A stretch of 64,000 nucleotides of DNA from Nocardioides aromaticivorans (GCF_013408525.1 NZ_JACBZM010000001.1:2170001-2234000); one strand, 5' to 3'. Shown: positions 14,964 to 22,588, counted from the stretch's first letter. Notes: generated from the letters alone by a model not told the origin. Made by a program: numbers and translations.

Positions 14964-14994
14964 TGATCGCCCCCACGGGTCGCACTTCCTTTGG
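14964..14994 (+). promoter_or_regulatory. Bipartite motif TGATCG-N19-CTTTGG, copy 3
   Basis: TGATCG (14964-14969), CCCCCAC, then CTTTGG (14989-14994) after 19 bases, followed by TGACTG exactly as in copy 1. It lies 70 bases before the 15034 start. The right half differs by one base from the TAGG of the other copies. Confidence 0.5.
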
Positions 14995-15033
14995 TGACTG
15001 AGAGATGACCCCGGTCCACCGAGGAGCTGCCCC

Positions 15034-15201
15034 GTGAGCACGCCCACCGAATCCCCGTCCGCCGCGGCCGATCGTGACCCGGTCCAGGAGGCCCGCGACC
15101 ACCTCGAACAGGCACTGGCCGCGCTCGATCGTCTCCGCGAGGTACTGCCCCCGGCGGGCAGCACGCCCCCGCCCGACACGCGAGGCGGTGACCCGGCATG
15201 A
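15034..15201 (+). CDS. Small helical protein (55 aa)
   Basis: Reads VSTPTESPSAAADRDPVQEA, then a helix (RDHLEQALAALDRLREVLPP) and a Pro-rich end. GAGGAG lies about 7 bases before the GTG. Its stop overlaps the next start (ATGA at 15198). It opens a run of genes to about 17858 that begins after copy 3 of the bipartite motif. Confidence 0.55.
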   Translation: MSTPTESPSAAADRDPVQEARDHLEQALAALDRLREVLPPAGSTPPPDTRGGDPA

Positions 15202-15917
15202 CCACCAACGACACAGCCTTCCACGCCGCCGACGCCATCTTCATGGCCGAGCAGGCGGTGGGCCGCGCCCGCCATGTCGTCGAAGAGCTGCACACGACCA
15301 TCAACTCCGCGTTGCGGGTGCTCGACGACGCCGAGCTTGACTCGGCCAAGGCGCGGCTCTCCGACCGCGGCAACTACTACCTCGAGACCGCCGGCGAGCA
15401 CCTGGGCCGCCTGCAGCGCCGCTGCAGCGACAACGCCGAGCTGACCGACGAACTCACCGGGCACCTGGAGCGCGCCTCGCAGGCGGTGGCCGACGCCCAC
15501 GACCTCCTCCGGGACGCCGACACCACCGATCCCGCTCTCGCGCGCGACGTCGCGCAGTTGAAGCCGCGTCTTGCGGTCGTGGGCGAGATGGTCGACCTGG
15601 CCAAGCCGATGGCTCGCCTGGCCGCTCAGCATGTCGAGAGCGCGCACCAGGCCGCGCAGCAGGTGACTCCGCCGTCTCTGCTGGAGCCGGTCAGCCTTGA
15701 GCGGAGCATCGCGACTGCCGGCAAGGAGCTCGGCCGCGCCGACGAGGACGTGCGCCTGCTCGAGAACGTCGTCGACCACGCCGCAGCCAGCGCGCGTCAG
15801 TCCGCCGGCATCGCGTCCGAGATCACCGACAACGCACGCCGTCGCATGGCCGAGCATGGCCGAGCCGAGGGGGTCCCCCGCCAGGCAGCACCGGCCGTCG
15901 GATCTCCGGTGCGGTAG
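15198..15917 (+). CDS. Hypothetical all-helical protein
   Basis: A 239-residue protein, coupled to the 15034 gene by ATGA overlap. Nearly all of it is predicted helix rich in Ala, Leu, Glu and Arg with heptad-like stretches (AEQAVGRARHVVEELHTTIN, LERASQAVADAHDLLRDA), suggesting coiled coils or helical bundles. No recognised domain, signal or membrane segment. It may be a structural or scaffolding protein of the element; that is a guess. Confidence 0.5.
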   Translation: MTTNDTAFHAADAIFMAEQAVGRARHVVEELHTTINSALRVLDDAELDSAKARLSDRGNYYLETAGEHLGRLQRRCSDNAELTDELTGHLERASQAVADAHDLLRDADTTDPALARDVAQLKPRLAVVGEMVDLAKPMARLAAQHVESAHQAAQQVTPPSLLEPVSLERSIATAGKELGRADEDVRLLENVVDHAAASARQSAGIASEITDNARRRMAEHGRAEGVPRQAAPAVGSPVR

Positions 15918-15931
15918 GCGGGAGGCGCGTC

Positions 15932-16459
15932 ATGGACTTCGACGAGGGCGGCCGCCAGCTGGCGGGCCTCATCCTCGAGGCGGCCAGCGGTGGCCAGCAC
16001 GACCAGGTCGCCGAGCTGATCGCACCGCTCGACGCCGAGCAGCTGCGGTCCTTGGTGACCATGCTGGCCGTCCAGGTCGACCAGAGTGCCCCCAGCTCCT
16101 CCGCTGCTGGCCCAGCCGCGGTGTGCGAGCTGGCCATCAAAACTGCGGCCCCGATGTTCGGCACCACCCCGGAGGCGATCCGCAGCGCTGAACGCAGCCG
16201 ACCGGTCAGCGACGCCCGTGCGGTGGCCATGACCGCCGCGCGCGAGGTCGGTCTGTCTATGCCGGTGATCGCGGAGCACTTCGACAAGGACCATGCCTCG
16301 GTGATCCACGCAGTACGCCGCACAGCTGAGCGACCGCGTCTGGCTGACGCCGCGGCCCGCGTCACCGCGCACGTCAACGACCGCTACGACGCCCAACTCT
16401 CCCGCCCCGAGACCACGGTGGCCCCCCCTCCACCCGCCGGCCTCAACGTTCGAGCCTGA
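15932..16459 (+). CDS. Stand-alone DnaA domain IV protein, copy 1
   Basis: A 175-residue protein. Residues about 64-133 match the DnaA C-terminal DNA-binding domain: SDARAVAMTAAREVGLSMPVIAEHF followed by DKDHASVIHAVRR, equivalent to the DnaA signature ARxxAMxLxRE...LPxIGxxFxxRDHTTVxHAxRKI. There is no AAA+ domain; the first 60 residues are an unrecognised helical segment. Known: this domain binds DnaA boxes (TTATCCACA). Such boxes lie in intergenic regions of this element, so the protein may act as a regulator or a competitor of DnaA. Translation begins at ATG after GGGAGG. Confidence 0.75.
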   Translation: MDFDEGGRQLAGLILEAASGGQHDQVAELIAPLDAEQLRSLVTMLAVQVDQSAPSSSAAGPAAVCELAIKTAAPMFGTTPEAIRSAERSRPVSDARAVAMTAAREVGLSMPVIAEHFDKDHASVIHAVRRTAERPRLADAAARVTAHVNDRYDAQLSRPETTVAPPPPAGLNVRA

Positions 16460-16478
16460 CGGCCCGGTCGAGCACGCC

Positions 16479-16862
16479 GTGGTCGCGGCCGCTGAGGCCT
16501 TCGGCACCACCCCGGAGGTCCTCCTGGGCGCCGACCTGACCCGAACGGCCTCGGATGCCCGCGCCGTGGCCATGACCGCGGCCCGGATCCACGGCCACAG
16601 CCTGCCGGCGATCGCGCGTCACTTCGACCGCGACCACACCACCGTGCTCCACGCCACCCGGCGCATCGAGAAGACCCCGCCGCTGCGGGACCTGGCCGCA
16701 AAGATCGCCGCCGACCTGCCCAAGCAGCCCTCCAGCAGCATCGGCGCAGGCGACGCCATCGAGTACGTGCCCGAGCGCGGTCACGGCGCCCTCGGGGTGC
16801 GCGAGCAGGAGCGGGCGATCCCCGGTGCCAGCGAGCGGGCCCAGCTGAGGGAGGCCCGGTGA
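16479..16862 (+). CDS. Stand-alone DnaA domain IV protein, copy 2
   Basis: A 127-residue protein from a GTG start 19 bases after the first copy. Residues 1-63 repeat the same fold: EAFGTTPEVLLG, SDARAVAMTAARIHGHSLPAIARHF and RDHTTVLHATRRIEK. It is closer to true DnaA in the RDHTTV motif. The first copy shares GTTPE, SDARAVAMTAAR and the spacing, so this is an ancient tandem duplication. The frame is open upstream without a start, so fusion to copy 1 by frameshift cannot be excluded. It overlaps the nuclease start (GTGA). Confidence 0.75.
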   Translation: MVAAAEAFGTTPEVLLGADLTRTASDARAVAMTAARIHGHSLPAIARHFDRDHTTVLHATRRIEKTPPLRDLAAKIAADLPKQPSSSIGAGDAIEYVPERGHGALGVREQERAIPGASERAQLREAR

Positions 16863-17383
16863 AGGCCCTGATCGGCCTCGCGGCGGCCGCGGTCCTCGCG
16901 CTGACCGCCGGCGGGATCAACGCTGCCATCCCCGGAGGTCCGACCGGCCCCGAGCCAACTGAGGGCGCGGCCACCCGGGTGCGCGTGACCGCCGTCGTCG
17001 ACGGCGACACGATCCGCGTCGAGACCCTCGGCGGTCCCCAGCTCGGCCGCGTACGACTACTGGGGATCGACGCCCCCGAAGTCGCCCACCCACCGGAGCC
17101 GGCGGAGTGCTACGCCGAGGACGCCACCCGGCTGCTCGAGCAGCTCGCCCCGATCGGCAGCACTGTCGAGCTCGTCACCGACAGCAGCGAGCCCAACCGC
17201 GACCGCTACGACCGGCTGCTGCGCTACGTCGACCACGACGACGTCGACGTAGCTCGTGAGCTCCTGGCCAGTGGCGCCGCCCGGCGCTACGAAGCAGACC
17301 AGGCGCTTGCCCGCGAGGAGTCGTACACCGCGGCCGTCGACGACGCCCAGGGCGCGGAGCGCGGCCTGTGGGGCACCTGCTGA
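16859..17383 (+). CDS. Secreted thermonuclease (SNase-like) protein
   Basis: A 174-residue protein with a signal peptide (KALIGLAAAAVLALTAGGINA) and an SNase fold: RVTAVVDGDTIRV (about 41-53), RVRLLGIDAPE (62-72), then NRDRYDRLLRYV (118-129), ending AERGLWGTC. The catalytic pattern of micrococcal nuclease (D-G-D-T, R-x-x-G-I-D-x-P-E, D-R-Y-x-R-x-L) is intact, so it should be an active Ca-dependent nuclease outside the membrane. The GTG start overlaps the previous stop. Similar nucleases are common on plasmids and conjugative elements, where they may act on entering or competing DNA. Confidence 0.85.
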   Translation: MKALIGLAAAAVLALTAGGINAAIPGGPTGPEPTEGAATRVRVTAVVDGDTIRVETLGGPQLGRVRLLGIDAPEVAHPPEPAECYAEDATRLLEQLAPIGSTVELVTDSSEPNRDRYDRLLRYVDHDDVDVARELLASGAARRYEADQALAREESYTAAVDDAQGAERGLWGTC

Positions 17384-17409
17384 CAGGCCAAGGGGGCGGC
17401 GAACCGATC

Positions 17410-17858
17410 ATGGACGAGCAGCTGGCTGCGAACGCGAAGGCGCTGGCCCGCTGGTGCTACGCCCGCGGCGTCGACGAACGCCTCCTCGGCGCCGGTGAGC
17501 AACTGCGCAGATCCGCGGTCGACCAGGCCATCGGCCGACCGGCGCCGGCGCATCTCGAGCAAGCGCTGTGGCAACACACCACCGCGCTGCTGCGGCAGCG
17601 TCGCGACTGGGACCGCGCCCACCGCGCCCACCAGGTGAGCCCACCGGCGCCGGCTGGGTGTCTGCCTTGCGCCGTGGCGGCCGACCAGTGCCCCACCCAC
17701 GCCGGCCGCTGCTGTCGTGCCTGCGGTGGCCAGCTGCACGCACCGTCGTCGACGAGGGTTTCGACACCCACCCGTGCTGCGACCGGCCGGGCGGTAACGA
17801 ATCCTTGGCGTTCCTCGAGAACACCGCTCAGCTGCTGGGAGCCACGCTGCTGGCCTAG
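17410..17858 (+). pseudogene. Frameshifted gene with Cys-rich zinc-finger-like C-terminus
   Basis: From ATG 17410 the frame reads MDEQLAANAKALARWCYARG to a Cys cluster (CLPCAVAADQCPTHAGRCCRACGGQLH). Near 17745 the coding signal moves to the -1 frame and continues as VVDEGFDTHPCCDRPGGNES, FLENTAQLLGATLLA and a stop at 17858. Joined, this is a protein of about 148 residues with 9-10 cysteines and several histidines, likely zinc-binding. The unshifted frame continues to 17901 with an Arg/Ser/Thr-rich sequence unlike a natural protein. Same -1 direction as the 13478 gene. Confidence 0.5.
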
Positions 17859-17898
17859 TCGGCGGGACCGGAACCGGCCAAGACGGATCCGCCGAGGG

Positions 17899-17929
17899 TG
17901 ATCGCTCCCACCCCTGTTCCCAACTTAGG
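17899..17929 (+). promoter_or_regulatory. Bipartite motif TGATCG-N19-CTTAGG, copy 4
   Basis: TGATCG (17899-17904), CTCCCACCCCT identical to copy 2, then CTTAGG (17924-17929) after 19 bases, followed by AGACCA. It lies 88 bases before the 17987 start. Confidence 0.55.
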
Positions 17930-17986
17930 AGACCAAGGAGGACTGGCGCAGCCGGTGCCAGTCCGCGGTATCGATGGGAGTTCACA

Positions 17987-18217
17987 ATGAGCGAAGCCGC
18001 TCGCGAGGAAGCCGCGCTCGAGGAAGAGGCCTGTCAGCGCGCTGAGGAGATCAGCACCACCGAAGCTGCCGCCGCTCAGGCCGCGGCCGCCGACACCGGC
18101 CCTTCCCCCGACGCCGAGATCGCGCAGGTCCACCGATCCGGCCGCCAGCACGACAACACCGACACCGCCGCCTACCAGCGGCCCCAGCTCGGCCGCCGCC
18201 GCGGCCCGCGCCGCTAG
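17987..18217 (+). CDS. Small acidic/helical protein (76 aa)
   Basis: Reads MSEAAREEAALEEEACQRAE, Ala/Glu-rich, then a polar segment and a strongly basic tail (LGRRRGPRR). No family recognised. The upstream region holds copy 4 of the bipartite motif. It precedes a 53-residue gene by 9 bases. Confidence 0.5.
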   Translation: MSEAAREEAALEEEACQRAEEISTTEAAAAQAAAADTGPSPDAEIAQVHRSGRQHDNTDTAAYQRPQLGRRRGPRR

Positions 18218-18226
18218 GAGGCAGCG

Positions 18227-18388
18227 ATGGCTACCGCACTCGCGTCGACAACCGGCCCCTCGACGGTTCGTTGGGTCGACTGCTCACACAAGCTGGGGTC
18301 GCTGCCGTGCATGAACCACAAGCCGCACGAGGGCGACGGCCGCGGCTGCGTTCACCACTCCACCTCCGGCTTCGCCGACGACGAGTAG
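18227..18388 (+). CDS. Small Cys/His-rich protein (53 aa), possible zinc ribbon
   Basis: Begins at an ATG with a perfect AGGAGG six bases upstream. It contains VDCSHKLGSLPCMNHKPHEG and then GCVHH: three cysteines and five histidines within about 30 residues, which suggests metal binding. Too short for the usual gene-calling threshold but the ribosome site and position directly after the 17987 gene support it. Confidence 0.55.
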   Translation: MATALASTTGPSTVRWVDCSHKLGSLPCMNHKPHEGDGRGCVHHSTSGFADDE

Positions 18389-18419
18389 GCCCACGGACCT
18401 GCCGCGCCAGCGAGAGCCC

Positions 18420-19289
18420 TCAGCCGTGCACCAGGTGCAGCCGCGGCCGCGCCTGCTGCGCGACGGGTGCCTCCAGACGCTGCAGCTGCTCGAGCGTCAT
18501 CGGATGTCCATGACGCCGCAACAGGCCAGCCAGCACGGCACCCAGGCCGAGGGAGACCACCAGCTCGTCAGCCGCGGCGTCCGCACGGGCCTCGATTCGC
18601 CGGCTGGCCGCTGGCACCAGGTAGGTCAGGGCGATGACCGCGCCGCCGAGGATGCCCGGAGCGGCCCGGCCCTCGGCCACGGACTGCACGACACAGATCA
18701 CTCCGACGACGCCGCGCAGCGTCCAGGCCAGCCGCATGAACGGCAGCCAGGCGAAGGCCCGGCCGATGCCGCGGAACGCGCCCACGACCAGCCGCCAGGG
18801 CGTCGTCGCCGCCAGCACGGCAAGCTCCAGCACGGGCCGGCGCGCCCGCCCTCGACCGACGGCATGAGCGATCGCCGCGGCCGCCTCTGCAGCGGTGACG
18901 CCTCCTCGGAAGGTGGCGTCGACCAGCCCCGGGCTGACCACCGCGGCGCGATCCGCGATCACCACAGCCACCGGGGTGCTCGGCACCTGGCGGCGGCGTA
19001 CGAACAAGGCGTCGACGTCAACGCCGCGGACGCCCAGATCGGCGAGCACGGGTGCCATCACCTGGAGCTCGGCCGAGCTCGCGGGACGAGACCTGGTCAG
19101 CGCCGTGATCGCCGGCACCTCAAGCTGGCCGATCGCCAGCGCAACGAGCAGGCCGCCGGCGGCCAGGAACGCCACCAGGCCAAGGGCCGGCGGGAGCAGA
19201 GCGCACACCACCACCGTCAGGACGAAGCTCACCAGCAGCGCCGGCGCCAGCGTCACCACCCTCAACACGGTCATCGGGAACCTCATCAT
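18420..19289 (-). CDS. Degenerate M48-like membrane protein (lost HExxH)
   Basis: A 289-residue protein. Two hydrophobic helices lie near the N-terminus (about 8-50) and another one or two near 180-215. The layout resembles an M48 (HtpX-like) protease: an AAAIAHAVGRG helix in the place of HExxH, and a downstream RIEARADAAADELVVSLG helix matching the ExxxD zinc-ligand motif. The catalytic Glu and second His of HExxH are absent, so peptidase activity is unlikely. The start at 19289 (MMRFPM) has GGAGGAGGG upstream; the frame is open for 40 more codons through the promoter. It is convergent with the 18227 gene. Confidence 0.55.
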   Translation of the reverse strand: MMRFPMTVLRVVTLAPALLVSFVLTVVVCALLPPALGLVAFLAAGGLLVALAIGQLEVPAITALTRSRPASSAELQVMAPVLADLGVRGVDVDALFVRRRQVPSTPVAVVIADRAAVVSPGLVDATFRGGVTAAEAAAAIAHAVGRGRARRPVLELAVLAATTPWRLVVGAFRGIGRAFAWLPFMRLAWTLRGVVGVICVVQSVAEGRAAPGILGGAVIALTYLVPAASRRIEARADAAADELVVSLGLGAVLAGLLRRHGHPMTLEQLQRLEAPVAQQARPRLHLVHG

Positions 19290-19402
19290 CACGACCCTCC
19301 TCCATCTATCAGCACTAGTGCGAATCTCTTGACTTTGCTCGCGGTGATCGTCCGGCGACCACCGAACGACATAGGCGAACGAGACCAGTTTGTGCCCAGC
19401 CA

Positions 19403-19428
19403 CCGACACGATCCCGAGTTATCCACAG
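19403..19428 (-). promoter_or_regulatory. Composite DnaA-box-like motif, copy 3
   Basis: On the minus strand CTGTGGATAAC (19428-19418), 8 bases, then GTGTCGG (19409-19403). It faces the M48-like gene, whose start is about 115 bases downstream, and lies behind the divergent 19507 gene. Confidence 0.45.
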
Positions 19429-19506
19429 CCCCCCGCTCCGCGGAGCGAGGACCGACCCGGACGTGGGTTCATGGGCCAGACCGACCTCCAACCGAAAGGA
19501 ACACCC

Positions 19507-19872
19507 GTGGACACACTCAACGCTGACGGCACCTGGGACCGCCTGGGCTCGATCGCCCTCCTGCTGCACCAAGCCGCCAACCAGGTGTGGAGCGACGCCG
19601 ACAGGGCCACCTCCGACTCGCCGCTGCACGACCTCGGACTCGGCGTCTACCTCGCGCACTCCCAGGCCAGTTCCCTGCTGCCCGACGACTACGAGCTGCC
19701 CGACGTCGACGAGGACGCCGAGCTCGAGGAGCGCACGCCACTGCAGCTGCTCACCGAGGCCGAGGAGCTGACCCGTCCCCTACCGCTGCACCGGCCCGAC
19801 CTGGTGCACGGCTCCCAGCTGGTCGTCGACCTGTGCGACCTCATCCGGGAAGCCCGCGGCCTTGGCTACTGA
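19507..19872 (+). CDS. Hypothetical helical acidic protein (121 aa)
   Basis: GTG start with AAAGGA six bases upstream; an ATG 36 bases earlier lacks a ribosome site. Mostly helical and acidic (LGSIALLLHQAANQVWSDAD, DVDEDAELEERTPLQLLTEA). No family recognised. It overlaps the start of the large downstream gene by 11 bases, so they are coupled. Confidence 0.55.
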   Translation: MDTLNADGTWDRLGSIALLLHQAANQVWSDADRATSDSPLHDLGLGVYLAHSQASSLLPDDYELPDVDEDAELEERTPLQLLTEAEELTRPLPLHRPDLVHGSQLVVDLCDLIREARGLGY

Positions 19873-21391
19873 CCTGCGTCTGGCGTACGCCGACATCGAC
19901 CAGGAGCTCTTCGACGTCGACCAGATCCCGATAACCACGCGCGACGTGCGCAGCGTCGGCGAGATGCTCTTCGACGTCGACTACCTGGCCCGCCAGCTGC
20001 TCATGGACGTCGACGGCGACGACGCCGGCACGCTGCTGCGCAGCTGGCCCACGATGGTCGCAGCCGCGGAGGACCTCTGGGCCTCCCTGCCGGGTTGGAG
20101 GCCGGGCGTCGACGAGCGCGATCGTCCGATGACCAGCCTCGCCGCTCAGGCCGCCACCATCGAGGCCAGCCTGGCCGGCCGGAAGGCCTGGCCGGGTCAG
20201 GGGCCGACCAACCCTCGTCTGGAACAGATGACCCAGACCCTCATCAGCGCCGCAGCCCTCGTACGCCGCTACGGCGCCGAGATCCCCCACGAGCAGCCCG
20301 AGGCCCACCGCGACCTCGAGGCAGCTCGCGCCAGGATCATGCACGGGCTGTACCTGACCGCTCACGCCGTCAACGTGGCCCTGCACGACAACGGCCGCGA
20401 CCGCGTTAACGACGCCCGCGAGTCCGGCCGCCGCGTCCACCTCGCCCAGCACCACTCCCCCTACGCCGTCGCGCCCACCGGAGCATGGCTCGACCGCATG
20501 ACTGCATGCGAGAACACCGCCCACAGCTACCTGAGCGACCGGTTCGCCCAGGCCCTCGCCGGCGTGGCGATCAGACCTGTCGAGGACCCCAGTCGACTGA
20601 CCCAGGCGCTGGCCAACTGGGACATCCAGTCCCACCGTGCCCTGGCCTGTCAGCTTGAGCCCTCCAACATCCTCCTCATCACCCGCACCCAGGGCCTCAT
20701 CGCCGGCGCGAGCATGGTGCTCGTTGACGCGGCCGCCACCGCCGGCATCCTCGAGCCCTCCGACCGGCTCGTCCCCGCGATCGCCGACGCCGGCCGCTCC
20801 TGGAGCGACCTAGCCAGCCGCTGGAGCGACCTCGCGCCGCCGGGCGCCCGGATCCAGGAGCCGCTCTCTCGCGCGGCCGCGGAGGTCCGCGCCGCCTACC
20901 GCCAGATGACCCACGACGCCAGTACCCTCGTTAGCCCCGAGGTGATCGCGGGACGCCCGGGACTCCCCCAGGCCGTGACAGCGACCCTGCGCGCCGTCGA
21001 GGCCGGCTCCGAGCTCGCGCACGTCGTCGCTGAGAAGGCCGATAACCGCAATCTCACGGGTTCAGCTCGCACGCTCTCGCGTCGAGCGCACAACGACATT
21101 GACTCGGGCATGGTCGCCGCTCCGCCCGAAGGTGACGTCGTATGGGTGTCTCCGGCCGACATCCTTGCCCGGCGTTGGGTACCGCTGCCGAAACCCGTGG
21201 CGACAGCTCTGCGGGCTGCGAGCGCCGCGGCCGCGACTGCTTCGGGCGCTGCATCCCGCGAATCTTCACTACATTTGCCACCGGCGCGAGTCGGGGGCAT
21301 CCCGAGCGACCGGGGGCGGGGGAGGGACTCGCGAACGCATGCAGGCTGGCGGCCACTGGGTGCGACGAAAAGCAGGGGCGTAACGCTGTGA
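19862..21391 (+). CDS. Large hypothetical helical protein, last element gene
   Basis: A 509-residue protein from a TTG start overlapping the previous gene. It is soluble, nearly all helical, with long Ala/Leu/Arg segments; no domain recognised. The segment VVWVSPADILARRWVPLPKP (about 422-441) is the most distinctive part. The final 60 residues turn Gly/Arg/Ser-rich and look unlike the rest, so the 3' end may be rearranged at the element boundary. Genes like this occur in similar positions of actinobacterial elements as far as I can recall; I cannot assign a role. Confidence 0.5.
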   Translation: MATDLRLAYADIDQELFDVDQIPITTRDVRSVGEMLFDVDYLARQLLMDVDGDDAGTLLRSWPTMVAAAEDLWASLPGWRPGVDERDRPMTSLAAQAATIEASLAGRKAWPGQGPTNPRLEQMTQTLISAAALVRRYGAEIPHEQPEAHRDLEAARARIMHGLYLTAHAVNVALHDNGRDRVNDARESGRRVHLAQHHSPYAVAPTGAWLDRMTACENTAHSYLSDRFAQALAGVAIRPVEDPSRLTQALANWDIQSHRALACQLEPSNILLITRTQGLIAGASMVLVDAAATAGILEPSDRLVPAIADAGRSWSDLASRWSDLAPPGARIQEPLSRAAAEVRAAYRQMTHDASTLVSPEVIAGRPGLPQAVTATLRAVEAGSELAHVVAEKADNRNLTGSARTLSRRAHNDIDSGMVAAPPEGDVVWVSPADILARRWVPLPKPVATALRAASAAAATASGAASRESSLHLPPARVGGIPSDRGRGRDSRTHAGWRPLGATKSRGVTL

Positions 21392-21732
21392 GCCGTCGGC
21401 CAAGTGCCGTTCTAGCATGCGTGCCGCTCGGTTGGCAGGGCCGGATGGGCTGTCCGACGGAGTGCGTGTCGGACTCGTCAAGGCACGTCACTGCTGGGGG
21501 AGGGCGACAGTGCGGCGTGGTGGAACGGAGTCAGCCGTTGCGCGATGGATCGTTCGGACGGCGCGTGGTTCGACGGCCTGGTTCGCTGCGAACTCGCCCC
21601 GACAAGTCCGTAACCCGTACTTCCTGTGTCGCCTCCAGATCCACGAAGTTCGTCGTGGCAACTATTGATCGGGCCCCGCCGCGCTTCCTGAGCGTTCGAG
21701 CGAGGGCACTCCAACCAGGGGGAATGTTTCGA
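21392..21732. other. 341-bp gap between element and catabolic region
   Basis: No gene, tRNA, integrase remnant or clear repeat was recognised. Short frames here lack ribosome sites and family signatures. It is the most likely place for the element's right junction or for the promoter of the 21733 gene. Confidence 0.35.
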
Positions 21733-22548
21733 ATGAGCACAACGCAACTTCAGTCGCGCCGATCGCTGTTGGCGATCGTGATCCTGGGGGCGATCGCGAT
21801 CGCTCTCGGGTTGCAGCTGGTCGCGACACGCAGCGACGCCGGGCCGCGGGTGGCGCCGGTGGCCAAGCCCGCCAAGACCTCGTCCATGGTGATGCAGACG
21901 ACCGGTCGCGGCCGTCTCGAGGAGCACCCGCCGGGTGTGGTGGACGGTGTCCGCTTCGAGGGGCGGTTCGTCATCTGGGGCATGAGCAGCGCTGGCGGTC
22001 AGGTGTTCGGCGACGACGCCTCGCTCTTCGATGAGGACTGTGTCGAGCAGTACGGCCGCGGCCCTCAGTGTGCGCACCTCGTGGCCGTTCGCAGCGGGTC
22101 CATCCTCCACGGTTTCGTCACCGGAAACGGCGCTGACCTGAAGGGAGAGAGCGTGGGCCGGACGACGGCAGCCAGTCGGTACCGGATCTTCTACGACGCC
22201 CACCCCGACGGCTCGCGGGACTACGAGGAGCGCGCGGGGTGGCTCCGTGGTGAGCTCGTCGCGACCTACACCTCCGACGAGTTCTTCTCGATCGACGCTG
22301 CCGGTGGGGTGTTCGACACCCGCGTCGACTACTCGATCATCAGCAGCACGCCGTTCGAGCTGAATGGCGTGAAGGTCGACTTCGCGAGGCTCGCGCCCCA
22401 CATGACCGAGCTCGACCACGGGCACAACCCGCAGCCCGACCCGCAGCCCGAGCCCGTTCCGTACGACGAGAGCTGGTTCGCGAACAAGGGACCCGGGGAG
22501 TTCGCCAGCTACTTCCCTGTCGGGGGAGCAGTGCTCGCCGCGGACTGA
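21733..22548 (+). CDS. Membrane-anchored or secreted protein, paralogue of 36215-36892
   Basis: A 271-residue protein. ATG 21733 has GGGGGA nine bases upstream; ATG 21724 is too close to it. Residues about 10-30 are a signal peptide or anchor (LLAIVILGAIAIALGLQLVA). The rest aligns throughout with the 36215-36892 product: GRGRLEEHPPG, DGVRFEGRFVIWG, YGRGPQCAHLVAVRSG, GVFDTRVDYSII and SYFPVGGAVLA. I do not recognise the family. Conserved acidic and aromatic residues in a beta-rich pattern suggest a binding or enzyme domain. The paired copies flank the amine-type cluster. Confidence 0.6.
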   Translation: MSTTQLQSRRSLLAIVILGAIAIALGLQLVATRSDAGPRVAPVAKPAKTSSMVMQTTGRGRLEEHPPGVVDGVRFEGRFVIWGMSSAGGQVFGDDASLFDEDCVEQYGRGPQCAHLVAVRSGSILHGFVTGNGADLKGESVGRTTAASRYRIFYDAHPDGSRDYEERAGWLRGELVATYTSDEFFSIDAAGGVFDTRVDYSIISSTPFELNGVKVDFARLAPHMTELDHGHNPQPDPQPEPVPYDESWFANKGPGEFASYFPVGGAVLAAD

Positions 22549-22588
22549 GCGGGGAGCGGCGGCTCTGCCGCCGAGAACCACACGACGC

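Larger units (their letters stand above)
1..21400. mobile_element. Plasmid-like or integrative element segment (left end outside window)
   Basis: Seen: a 21-kb stretch of accessory genes with no metabolic function, including DUF932, ParB-N, an RHH ParB-like protein, SSB-like, DUF4192, DprA-like, two DnaA domain IV proteins and a thermonuclease-like protein, with many small orphan frames and restriction/abortive-infection-like genes. Known: this gene company is common on large actinobacterial plasmids and integrated plasmid-like elements. Inferred: one element or a plasmid backbone abutting catabolic DNA. No integrase, relaxase, ParA or attachment repeat is visible, so whether this is an integrated element or part of a megaplasmid cannot be settled here. 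The right limit is placed only by the change in gene content near 21.4 kb. Confidence 0.55.

Noticed and set aside
16417-16862. The two DnaA-IV genes as one broken dnaA gene
   Set aside because: Both encode the same domain IV rather than successive parts of DnaA, and no AAA+ remnant (Walker A/B) is present.
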